A stretch of DNA of 38,701 bases from JANNRR01 sp031401675 (lineage in GTDB: Bacteria; Pseudomonadota; Alphaproteobacteria; Rhodobacterales; Rhodobacteraceae), in contig JANNRR010000005.1 in NCBI GenBank assembly GCA_031401675.1, positions 1 to 38,701 on the forward strand, given 5' to 3'. Position numbers and translations under genes: made by a program. Shown piece by piece: positions 7,508 to 14,795 of the stretch. Numbering within the stretch: the first letter of the stretch is position 1; every line of letters begins with the position of its first letter. Below the pieces are notes generated by a model, which was not told where the DNA came from, did not search any database, and worked only from the letters and a program-made list of their open reading frames with translations.

Positions 7508-8029
7508 GAGCCTGACCGGCTGGCAAGGCGCGGCTTGAAGCAAGGACGTTCCGGTTAGAGCGGGATGAAGACTGTTAGGAGCGCTTCCACGCTCGCCACC
7601 GGCTCGGTCAGTCGGGCCTGAGAACCCGGACCGTTCAGGGGACCGTCCGGGGGATGACGAGCGCCCGCAAGATGGTCCGTGGGGGCTGTTTTCAACGAGG
7701 ACCAACCGGCCCGTTGCTTGAAGGCGCAAGCCGGAAAGCATTGGGGTTGGGTTGCGTGCAGTGTTCGGGAAATCAGGCCGCGCCTGCCGGTCGGGCGCAC
7801 ACTGCGCGCCTGCCAATTGGCGGAAGGCGCGGCCTGATCTGCCTGACACCAATTCCGGCAAAACAAGCGACGGCAGATCGCTGCTTCCACAGAGGGTCAT
7901 CCTGCTCTCGCTGAGTGCTATTGCCTGGCTTGGGTCCCGCCCCATCCTGTCCTAGAGGCAGCAGAGGCCTTTCCCTGATTCGTAGCGGGCTACTAGCTCC
8001 ATAGCCCCCCCGATAAAATCCGACCCTCG
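7508..8029. other. 522-bp non-coding region with inverted repeats
   Basis: None of the open frames here looks like a real protein, in contrast to the tight packing on both sides. It contains two hairpin-forming sequences: CCCGGAC...GTCCGGG (7625-7631/7645-7651) and a 14-base perfect inverted repeat (7772-7785/7825-7838). The element-like feel, with several short stems, suggests a decayed mobile element or intergenic repeat, but I recognise no transposase or terminal repeats. Confidence 0.5.
7772..7838. repeat. Long imperfect hairpin with 14-bp perfect arms
   Basis: ATCAGGCCGCGCCT at 7772-7785 is the exact reverse complement of AGGCGCGGCCTGAT at 7825-7838, with a 39-base centre. CGCCTGCC is repeated in the left arm and again in the centre (7781-7788 and 7806-7813). 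There is no T-run on either side, so it is not a standard intrinsic terminator. Confidence 0.8.
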
Positions 8030-8965
8030 TCACCGGTCCGTCGCCCCGCGCGCCTCCAGAATGGTCTGGACCGCCGACCCGGCCTCTTCCATCGTCAGGC
8101 GGATCGCACGAAAGCCGCGGGCCTGCCCCAGATGGCCGATAGACAGCTGCGTGGCCCCCGCGCCTTCCAGCCGCAAGCGGCTTACAGCCGCCATCGGCAG
8201 CGGGATCGTGTCACCCGGCTTCAGCCCCAGCACCGCCGACAACGGAACCGTCATCCGGTGCAGCACGGCATCCAGTTGTGCCGGAGTCCCGAGCACGGTC
8301 TGTTCCATCGTCCGCGACCATTCCACCCCCGGATCAGGAACCGGCTCGCCTTTGCGTTCCGGGGGATTGCCGCGCCCGGCAGCGGGCAACGCCAGCAGCA
8401 GCTGCCCCTGCCGGGTGCCCAGCGCCAGATCAAGGTCCAGCCGGTACACCCGGTAGGCCGCATCCTCCAGCAAAAGGCCCAGCGGGCGCGGATCGTTCAG
8501 GAACGAGGCATAGCGAAAGCCGCCGGCCCAGACCACGTCCAGATCCTCGGCCAGCGCCGTCTCCAGTTCCTCCATGATGCGGTCGATGAAGGTGACGGCC
8601 ATAGTGGCATCGGTGCGGGTCGGGCGGCGGTCCGGGGCTTGCCCGGGGGTGACCCGGCCCATGGTCTGCATCTCGACCACCGCAGCCATCGCCTGCGGCG
8701 ACAGCGCCACCAGCCCCAACCCCTCGGCCGGGCCGTTCAGCACAGCAAACAGCGCTCGGTCCTGCAGACTGTCCAGAAGTTCCGACAGCGACAGTCGCTC
8801 CTCGGTCAGGCCATCCACCACCAGCGCCAGCCGCAACACATCGTGCGCCGCCTTGGCCAGGCCGACGCGCAACGCCTTGGCAGGCGACATGGCGGAAATG
8901 CTCAGCCGCGGACGCCCCGCCACTGCCTTCCGCTTCAGAACATTCTGCTCGATCGTGTCGGTCAT
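8030..8965 (-). CDS. fliM: FliM/FliN-family flagellar motor switch protein
   Basis: The protein has 311 residues. The C-terminal 75 residues form a SpoA (surface presentation of antigens) domain typical of FliM/FliN: MTVPLSAVLGLKPGDTIPLP and IGHLGQARGFRAIRL. The middle part (about 40-200) resembles the CheC-like domain of FliM. FliM forms the cytoplasmic C-ring that sets rotation sense. The N-terminus lacks the short LSQxEID(A)LL peptide that binds phospho-CheY in enteric FliM, so direct CheY docking may differ. No other flagellar gene is in the window; the gene is isolated between a non-coding stretch and the pyrimidine importer. Start ATG at 8965 (MTDTIEQ) is the only plausible one. Confidence 0.75.
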   Translation of the reverse strand: MTDTIEQNVLKRKAVAGRPRLSISAMSPAKALRVGLAKAAHDVLRLALVVDGLTEERLSLSELLDSLQDRALFAVLNGPAEGLGLVALSPQAMAAVVEMQTMGRVTPGQAPDRRPTRTDATMAVTFIDRIMEELETALAEDLDVVWAGGFRYASFLNDPRPLGLLLEDAAYRVYRLDLDLALGTRQGQLLLALPAAGRGNPPERKGEPVPDPGVEWSRTMEQTVLGTPAQLDAVLHRMTVPLSAVLGLKPGDTIPLPMAAVSRLRLEGAGATQLSIGHLGQARGFRAIRLTMEEAGSAVQTILEARGATDR

Positions 8966-9157
8966 GCCCCCACGCCTGCCGGGCTGCTGTAGAAAAGTCC
9001 TGACAGAGCCGGGTTACCAATCCATTGAAACTTTCCGCAATAGCCCCCGAACCGCCCGGGGATGCCGGCCAATGCGACACGATCCACGCCGCTCAGGTTG
9101 ATGCAATTGCACGCATTTTACAGAAATCCGCTCAACCCGCCAAAGCGGGACAGCATC

Positions 9158-9186
9158 GGGGGCGCGCCCGGTCCGGACGCGCCCCC
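9158..9186 (-). terminator. GC-rich hairpin after the importer operon
   Basis: GGGGGCGCG (9158-9166) pairs with CGCGCCCCC (9178-9186) around an 11-base loop, 31 bases beyond the stop of the minus-strand substrate-binding protein gene. No U-run follows on the minus strand, so it may work as a 3'-end stabilising hairpin or as a factor-assisted terminator. Confidence 0.5.
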
Positions 9187-9217
9187 AAATCAGCCTGCCA
9201 GGTTGCCTTGCCGCTGC

Positions 9218-10201
9218 TTACTGCAACGCCTTGTCGGTGATCGCATGCGTCCAGGCACCCACCGGCTCCTTGGTGATCACCGGGTCAGAGCCACCAGCCA
9301 GCAACGTCGCCACCGTGCGCTGGAAATCCGCCTCGACCAGCGCGCCGTTCGACCCCGCCGTCAGCTTGGCAATCTCGGCCATCATCGTCTTTTGATGACC
9401 CTCGGTCTGGGCCCCGGTCTCATCGGCCTCCAGCACGATGCCCGCCGCCTCGTCCGGGTTGGCTTCGGCATATTTCCAGCCCTTCATCGAGGCGCGGACG
9501 AACCGCACCATCTTGTCCTCGAACGCCGGGTCGGCCAGGTTCTGCTCCAGCACATAAAGCCCGTCCTCCAGCGTCGCCACGCCCTGTTCTTCGTACTTGA
9601 AGGTGACCAGATCGTCCGGGTTCACCCCGGCCTCGATCACCTGCCAGTATTCGTTGTAGGTCATGGTCGAAATGCAGGCCGCCTGTTTTTGCAGCAACGG
9701 ATCGACGTTGAACCCCTGCTTCAGCACCGTCACGCCGCCGGCCGTGCCGTCCGTCTTCAGTCCGACCTGGCTCATCCACGACAGGAACGGATATTCGTTG
9801 CCATAGAACCAGACACCGATGGTCTTGTCGGCGAAATCGGCCGGACTGGTGATGCCGGTATCCTTCCAGCAGGTCAGCATCAGCCCCGAGGATTTGAACG
9901 GCTGCGCAATGTTGACAACCGGCAGCCCCGCCTCGCGCGCCGCCAGCGCCGATGGCAGCCAGTCGACCATCACATCGGCGCCACCACCCGAAAGCACCTG
10001 CCCCGGCGCCACATCAGGCCCGCCCGGCAGGATCGTCACATTCAGGTTTTCTGCCTCATAATAACCCTTTGCCGCCGCTACGTAATAGCCGGCAAACTGG
10101 GCCTGCGTCACCCATTTCAGCTGCAATGTCACATCATCAGCCGCCCACGCGCCACCGGCCAGCATGCTGGCCGCAATCGCTCCCGTGACTATCGTTCTCA
10201 T
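9218..10201 (-). CDS. NMT1/SsuA-type ABC substrate-binding protein (pyrimidine-type importer)
   Basis: The product of 327 residues starts with a Sec signal peptide (MRTIVTGAIAASMLAGGAWA, cut after AWA). It continues with VTLQLKWVTQAQFAGYYVAAAKGYYEAENLNV, the hallmark of the NMT1/THI5-like and taurine/pyrimidine-precursor binding proteins. PGGPDVAPGQVLSGGGADVMVDWLPSALAAR matches the ligand-cleft segment. A strong Shine-Dalgarno AAGGAGGT lies 6-7 bases before the ATG. It is the last gene of the operon hyuC, small membrane gene, hydA, ATPase, permease, permease, binding protein. Context points to a pyrimidine or dihydropyrimidine/hydantoin-type ligand; the exact ligand is inferred. Hydroxymethylpyrimidine is another possibility from family membership. 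Confidence 0.82.
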   Translation of the reverse strand: MRTIVTGAIAASMLAGGAWAADDVTLQLKWVTQAQFAGYYVAAAKGYYEAENLNVTILPGGPDVAPGQVLSGGGADVMVDWLPSALAAREAGLPVVNIAQPFKSSGLMLTCWKDTGITSPADFADKTIGVWFYGNEYPFLSWMSQVGLKTDGTAGGVTVLKQGFNVDPLLQKQAACISTMTYNEYWQVIEAGVNPDDLVTFKYEEQGVATLEDGLYVLEQNLADPAFEDKMVRFVRASMKGWKYAEANPDEAAGIVLEADETGAQTEGHQKTMMAEIAKLTAGSNGALVEADFQRTVATLLAGGSDPVITKEPVGAWTHAITDKALQ

Positions 10202-10230
10202 TGGTCTACCTCCTTGTTAAGCCTTGAACG

Positions 10231-11082
10231 TCAAGCTCGTCCCCGCTGCGAGGGGTGCCAGAACGTGACCCCCTTCTCTATCATTGCAACCACGCCATAA
10301 AACGCCGATCCCGCCAGCGCCGCAATGGTGATTTCCGCCCAGACCATGTCAAGCGCCAGCTTGCCGACCTCGGTCGAGATGCGAAACCCCATCCCGCGAA
10401 TTGGCGAGCCAAAGAACTCTGCCACAATCGCTCCGATCAGCGCCAGCGTCGTCGCGATCTTCAACCCGTTGAAAATGAACGGCATCGCCGCCGGCAGCCG
10501 CAGCTTGCGCAGGCTCTGCCAATAGCTCGCCGACCAGGTCGCCATCAGATCGCGCTGCATCGCCTCCGATGCCGCCAGCCCGGCCACGGTGTTGACCAGC
10601 ACCGGAAAGAACACCATCACCACCACCACCGCCGCCTTGGAATGCCAGTCAAACCCGAACCACATCACCAGAATCGGCGCGATCCCGACAATCGGCAGGG
10701 CAGCGACGAAATTGCCCACCGGCAACAGCCCGCGCCGCAGGAACGGCGAGCGGTCGATCAGCACCGCCACTACAAACGCCGCGCCGCAGCCGATCACATA
10801 GCCGCTCAGCGCGCCCTTGATGAAGGTCTGCACCAGATCGACCCACAGAATCGGCAGGTTCGCCGCAATCGCCGCCCCGATCGCCGTCGGCGGCGGCAAT
10901 ATCACGCCCGGCACCCCCAACCCGCGCACCACCAATTCCCACATCGCCAGCAGCGTCACCCCAAAAACCGCCGGCACCGCCAGTTGCCCGGCGCGGCTGC
11001 GGGCAATCGAGGACGCCGCCAGACGCGCGTTGACCGCCCAAGCCGCCATCCAGATCACCAGGGCCGCCACAACCAGCAGCAT
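10231..11082 (-). CDS. ABC transporter permease, second of two (SsuC/TauC-type)
   Basis: This inner-membrane permease of 283 residues has about six hydrophobic segments and the EAA loop ASEAMQRDLMATWSASYWQSLRKLRLPAAMPFIFNGLK near residues 165-205. The start is the ATG at 11082 (MLLVVAALVIW), whose A is shared with the TGA of the preceding permease (TGATG), a coupling arrangement. The much longer open frame upstream overlaps that permease in another phase and is a shadow. It presumably pairs with the other permease as a heterodimer, since each gene encodes one half of the channel. The C-terminus ends HPSQRGRA, 29 bases before the binding-protein start. Confidence 0.85.
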   Translation of the reverse strand: MLLVVAALVIWMAAWAVNARLAASSIARSRAGQLAVPAVFGVTLLAMWELVVRGLGVPGVILPPPTAIGAAIAANLPILWVDLVQTFIKGALSGYVIGCGAAFVVAVLIDRSPFLRRGLLPVGNFVAALPIVGIAPILVMWFGFDWHSKAAVVVVMVFFPVLVNTVAGLAASEAMQRDLMATWSASYWQSLRKLRLPAAMPFIFNGLKIATTLALIGAIVAEFFGSPIRGMGFRISTEVGKLALDMVWAEITIAALAGSAFYGVVAMIEKGVTFWHPSQRGRA

Positions 11083-11945
11083 CACGCCATCCCCATCCGC
11101 CGCAACATCGCCCGCTCGATCACACCGACTGCCATCACCAGCCCCGCCGCCACCGCCGCCGCCACGAACAGCGCCGCCCAGATCTGCACGGTCTGGCCGT
11201 AGTAACTCCCGGTCAGCAACCGCGCCCCCAGCCCCGCCACCGCCCCGGTCGGCAACTCGCCGACAATCGCACCGACCAGCGAGGCGGCGATGCCGACTTT
11301 CAGACTGGCAAACAGATACGGCAGGCTCGCCGGCAGCCGCAATTTCCAAAGCGTCGCCGCAGCCCCGGCATTATAAGTCCGCAACAAATCCATCTGCATC
11401 GCTTCGGGCGAGCGCAAGCCCTTCACCAATCCGACCACCACCGGGAAGAAACTCAAATAGGCCGAAATGATCGCCTTCGGCACCAGTCCGTTGATCCCCA
11501 CCGAATTCAGAACCACGATGATCATCGGCGCAATCGCCAATATCGGAATGGTCTGGCTGGCAATCGCCCACGGCATCACGCTCATGTCCATCGCCCGGTT
11601 GTGCACGATGCCGATCGCCAGCAGCACCCCCGCCGCCGCGCCGATGCCAAAGCCCAGCAGCGTCGCCGAGATTGTCACCCAGGCATGATAGACCAGCGAC
11701 TTCTTGGAACTCACCCTGGTGGCAAACACCGATTTCCAAACCTCCGCCGCCACCTGATGCGGCGCCGGCAGCACCGGCCGGTCCTGTTCAAAGCTCGCGG
11801 CAACGACCTGGAGAAACGACACCGCCTCCCCGGCCCGCTCCGCCTGATCCCGCGTCCAGGGCGCATTCAGCGGCACGCAGGCCAGATACCAGGCCGCCAA
11901 GATCGCCGCCACCACGGCCAGAACCGGCAACACCGCCTTCACCAT
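11082..11945 (-). CDS. ABC transporter permease, first of two (SsuC/TauC-type)
   Basis: This permease half has 287 residues. An N-terminal membrane anchor (VKAVLPVLAVVAAILAAWYLA) is followed by a periplasmic segment and the transport domain, with the EAA loop SPEAMQMDLLRTYNAGAAATLWKLRLPASLPYLFASLK near residues 185-220. I choose the ATG at 11945 (MVKAVLP). An in-frame ATG at 12014 lies inside a Rhodobacteraceae-type intergenic repeat, and the extra 23 residues it would add (MGYLRKEEAGSAG...) are simply that repeat translated. The following permease overlaps at TGATG, and the ATPase gene lies 156 bases upstream, behind the repeat. Confidence 0.83.
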   Translation of the reverse strand: MVKAVLPVLAVVAAILAAWYLACVPLNAPWTRDQAERAGEAVSFLQVVAASFEQDRPVLPAPHQVAAEVWKSVFATRVSSKKSLVYHAWVTISATLLGFGIGAAAGVLLAIGIVHNRAMDMSVMPWAIASQTIPILAIAPMIIVVLNSVGINGLVPKAIISAYLSFFPVVVGLVKGLRSPEAMQMDLLRTYNAGAAATLWKLRLPASLPYLFASLKVGIAASLVGAIVGELPTGAVAGLGARLLTGSYYGQTVQIWAALFVAAAVAAGLVMAVGVIERAMLRRMGMA

Positions 11946-11988
11946 CTGACCCCCCGATGGCCCCGTTGGCGCGGCCCCTGCGCTTCCG

Positions 11989-12041
11989 GCTTCTTCTTTT
12001 CGCAAATATCCCACGGGGGCACGGGGGTGTGAAACCCCCGT
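11989..12041 (-). repeat. Rhodobacteraceae-type intergenic hairpin repeat
   Basis: On the minus strand a perfect 8-base stem ACGGGGGT/ACCCCCGT with loop TTCAC (12021-12028/12034-12041) is followed by GCCCCCGTGGGATATTTGCG and a purine run AAAAGAAGAAG. This layout (GC hairpin, then CCCCCGTGGGATATTT, then an AAGAAG stretch) is one I recall from many Rhodobacteraceae gene gaps. Here it lies between the ATPase and permease genes of one operon, where it could attenuate transcription or stabilise mRNA ends. Copy number elsewhere is not visible. Confidence 0.6.
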
Positions 12042-12101
12042 CCGCCGTACGACAGGCAGAGCCCCGATTGCCCCCCCGATCGGCCCCCTGCTGCGCTGGC
12101 G

Positions 12102-12893
12102 TCATACACCCGCATGCCCCGCCCGCAGCCCTTCGCGCACCCTGTGCGCAATCGCGATGAACTCCGGCATATCCCGTATGTCCAGCGGCCGGTCTCGCGG
12201 CAGCGGACTGTCGATCACATCGGTGATCCGCCCGGGGCGCGGGCTCATCACCACGATCCGGGTCGACAGATACACCGCCTCGGGGATCGAATGCGTCACG
12301 AAACAGATGGTCTTTTCCGTCCGCTTCCACAGCGCCAGCAACTGCTCGTTCAGATAGTCGCGCACGATCTCGTCCAGCGCGCCGAACGGCTCGTCCATCA
12401 GCAGGATATCGGCATCGAACGCCAGCGCCCGCGCAATCGAGGCGCGCTGCTGCATGCCCCCCGAAAGCTGCCACGGGAACTTGCCGCCAAAGCCGTCAAG
12501 CTCGACCAGAGATAGCACTTTTCGAACACGGTCGGCCATTTCCGCCTTGGAAAACCCCATGATTTCCAACGGCAACTGTACATTCCCTGCAATCGTCCGC
12601 CACGGATACAACCCCGCCGCCTGAAAAACATACCCGTAAGCCCGCGCCTGCCGCGCCGCGTCCGCGGTCATGCCGTTCACCGTCAGCGTGCCCTCGGTCG
12701 GGGATTCCAGCGCCGCAATCGCCCGCAGAAACGTGGTCTTGCCGCAGCCTGACGGGCCGATGAAGGAAACGAACTCGCCCTTGCCGATGCTCAGGCTCAC
12801 GTCCTTCAGCGCATGCACCGGGCCGTCGCCCGTTGCAAACGTCAGGCCTAGGCCCTGCGCCACGACCACGGGTGCGGCCATCGTGTCCTTCAT
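12102..12893 (-). CDS. ABC transporter ATP-binding protein (SsuB/TauB-type)
   Basis: The 263-residue ATPase has Walker A GPSGCGKT (46-53), a Q-loop FQAAGLYPW, the signature LSGGMQQR (about 143-150), Walker B ILLMDEPFGALD and an H-loop THSIPEA. It energises import by the two permeases downstream. The TGA of hydA is immediately followed by this ATG (TGAATG), so translation is coupled to the dihydropyrimidinase gene. This links the importer to pyrimidine ring opening. The group commonly serves nitrate, taurine, aliphatic sulfonate and pyrimidine-precursor uptake; context favours a pyrimidine. Confidence 0.87.
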   Translation of the reverse strand: MKDTMAAPVVVAQGLGLTFATGDGPVHALKDVSLSIGKGEFVSFIGPSGCGKTTFLRAIAALESPTEGTLTVNGMTADAARQARAYGYVFQAAGLYPWRTIAGNVQLPLEIMGFSKAEMADRVRKVLSLVELDGFGGKFPWQLSGGMQQRASIARALAFDADILLMDEPFGALDEIVRDYLNEQLLALWKRTEKTICFVTHSIPEAVYLSTRIVVMSPRPGRITDVIDSPLPRDRPLDIRDMPEFIAIAHRVREGLRAGHAGV

Positions 12894-14348
12894 TCAGACG
12901 CCGCTTGCCGGAATGCCGGTCCGCAGCACCGGGCGCGGCGCAGTCAGGTCTTTCCAGGTGCTCAGCGCCCGGTTCACCGCGCCGTTCGGCTCTCGCGCCA
13001 CGAACGCCCCATGCCCCTCGCGCGACTTCACCGCACCATCCTCCACCGAAACCACGCCGCGCGACAGCACGAAGCGCGGCAGGCCCTGCACCCGCTTGCC
13101 TTCGAACACATTGTAATCAATCGCGGATTGCTGCGTGGCCACTGAAATCACCTTTTCCTTCGCCGGGTCCAGCACCACGATATCCGCATCTGCCCCCACC
13201 AGAATAGCGCCCTTTTTCGGATAGCAGTTCAGGATCTTGGCAATGTTGGTCGAGGTCACCGCCACAAACTCGTTCATCGTCAGCCGCCCGGTCGCCACCC
13301 CGTGGGTCCACAGCATCGGCAGCCGGTCCTCCAGCCCGCCGGTGCCATTCGGGATCTTGGTGAAATCCCCGACGCCAAAGCGTTTCTGCGCCGTGGTAAA
13401 GGCACAGTGATCCGTCGCCACCACCTGCAACGACCCCGCCGCCAGCCCGGCCCAGAGCGAATCCTGGTGCCGCTTGTCGCGGAACGGCGGCGACATCACC
13501 CGCCGCGCCGCGTGATCCCAATCGGGATTGCGGTATTCACTGTCATCCAGCGTCAGATGCTGGATCAGTGGTTCGCCGTACACCCGCTTGCCCTGCATCC
13601 TTGCCCTGCGAATGGCTTCGTGCGCCTCTTCGCAGGACGTATGCACGATATAGACCGGCACCCCCGCCATGTCGGCAATCATGATCGCCCGGTTGGTCGC
13701 CTCGCCCTCCACCTCCGGCGGCCGGGAAAAGGCATGCGCCTCCGGCCCGGTATTGCCCGCCGCCAGCAGCCGGCGCTGCAACTCGGCCACCACATCGCCG
13801 TTTTCGGCATGCACCAGCGGCAGCGCCCCCAGTTCGGCGCAGCGCGAGAACGAGGCGAACATCTCGTCATCTTTCACCATCAACGCGCCCTTGTAGGCCA
13901 TGAAATGCTTGAACGTGTTGATGCCGTTTTCCTGGACCACGGTTTTCATGTCATCGAACACCTGCTCGCCCCACCAGGTGATTGCCATGTGAAACGAGTA
14001 ATCGCACGACGCCCGCCCCGACTTGTTGTGCCACATGTGCAGCGCGTCGATCAGCCGCTGTCCCTGCCCCGGCAACACGAAATCCACCACCATCGTCGTC
14101 CCGCCCGACAACGCCGCCCGCGTTCCGCTTTCAAAATCATCCGCCGAATAGGTCCCCATGAACGGCATCTCCAGATGCGTATGCGGATCGATGCCGCCGG
14201 GCATGACGTAACAGCCCGTGGCGTCCAGTTCGGTGCCTCCCGAGAGAGACGGGCCAATCTCGGTGATTGTGCCCCCGTCGATGCGGACATCTGCCTTGTA
14301 GGTCAGGTCGGCGGTGACAATGGTGCCGTTCTTGATGATTGTGGTCAT
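12894..14348 (-). CDS. hydA: Dihydropyrimidinase (D-hydantoinase)
   Basis: This enzyme of 484 residues hydrolyses 5,6-dihydrouracil or dihydrothymine to N-carbamoyl-beta-amino acids and belongs to the amidohydrolase superfamily with a binuclear zinc site. Metal ligands are visible at His56 and His58 (DPHTH), the Lys to be carboxylated at 147 (TFKHFMAYK), His180 (LVHAENGD), His236 (YIVHTSCEEA) and the Asp of ATDHC. Tyr152 is the usual substrate tyrosine. The Shine-Dalgarno AAGGAG lies inside the last codons of the upstream small gene, 3 bases separate that stop from this start, and the downstream ATPase start follows the stop directly. Together with preT-preA and the amidohydrolase it forms the reductive pyrimidine pathway. 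Confidence 0.93.
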   Translation of the reverse strand: MTTIIKNGTIVTADLTYKADVRIDGGTITEIGPSLSGGTELDATGCYVMPGGIDPHTHLEMPFMGTYSADDFESGTRAALSGGTTMVVDFVLPGQGQRLIDALHMWHNKSGRASCDYSFHMAITWWGEQVFDDMKTVVQENGINTFKHFMAYKGALMVKDDEMFASFSRCAELGALPLVHAENGDVVAELQRRLLAAGNTGPEAHAFSRPPEVEGEATNRAIMIADMAGVPVYIVHTSCEEAHEAIRRARMQGKRVYGEPLIQHLTLDDSEYRNPDWDHAARRVMSPPFRDKRHQDSLWAGLAAGSLQVVATDHCAFTTAQKRFGVGDFTKIPNGTGGLEDRLPMLWTHGVATGRLTMNEFVAVTSTNIAKILNCYPKKGAILVGADADIVVLDPAKEKVISVATQQSAIDYNVFEGKRVQGLPRFVLSRGVVSVEDGAVKSREGHGAFVAREPNGAVNRALSTWKDLTAPRPVLRTGIPASGV

Positions 14349-14351
14349 GGT

Positions 14352-14795
14352 TTAAGACTCCTTGATTTGGTCAAGGCGGGCTTCGCTCCGAAGTGAGCGC
14401 GCGTCCGCCTCTTCAGCCGTTTTGTTCGATTGATGAGTTTGCCTCAACGCATAAACTGCGGCAAAAGCTGATAGTACGCTGAGCCCAATACCAAACCAAG
14501 AAAGCTGCCTGTCGGACGCTCGTTGGCCACGCGCTACATAGTCGCGAAGCAGGTCATTTGCTTGTTGCTCCGTGACCTCATCGTTGCACGGATGATTCTG
14601 ACAAAGGGCTCCGGCCCAGGCCTGCCTAGCCAATTGGTCCTCTGAAATAATCGAAAACGATTGTTCCAGTGCCAAACCTCGGGCTTCCAATTCTGCCGGA
14701 AGGATCGGAAAGTCGTTACAAGCACCACAGCCAGTTCCCCAAGCAAATGCAATGCTCGGATACAACAAACAAAAGCAGAAAAGGAGATACCTCAC
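14352..14795 (-). CDS. Small signal-peptide/one-helix membrane protein of unknown function inside the pyrimidine operon
   Basis: The product of 147 residues begins with a likely signal peptide (MRYLLFCFCLLYPSIAFA), then a Cys-bearing periplasmic part (GTGCGACNDF; later LCQNHPCND). Next come a membrane helix at about 98-118 (LSWFGIGLSVLSAFAAVYAL) and a charged C-terminal tail rich in Glu/Arg (TAEEADARSLRSEARLDQIKES). I know no family for it. The start is GTG at 14795, overlapping the TGA of hyuC (GTGA), and its last codons contain the ribosome site of hydA. Base composition is lower than its neighbours: a hand count gives about 52% GC over 14,401-14,520 against about 72% in 13,441-13,500. It looks acquired yet fully built into the operon. 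Confidence 0.65.
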   Translation of the reverse strand: MRYLLFCFCLLYPSIAFAWGTGCGACNDFPILPAELEARGLALEQSFSIISEDQLARQAWAGALCQNHPCNDEVTEQQANDLLRDYVARGQRASDRQLSWFGIGLSVLSAFAAVYALRQTHQSNKTAEEADARSLRSEARLDQIKES

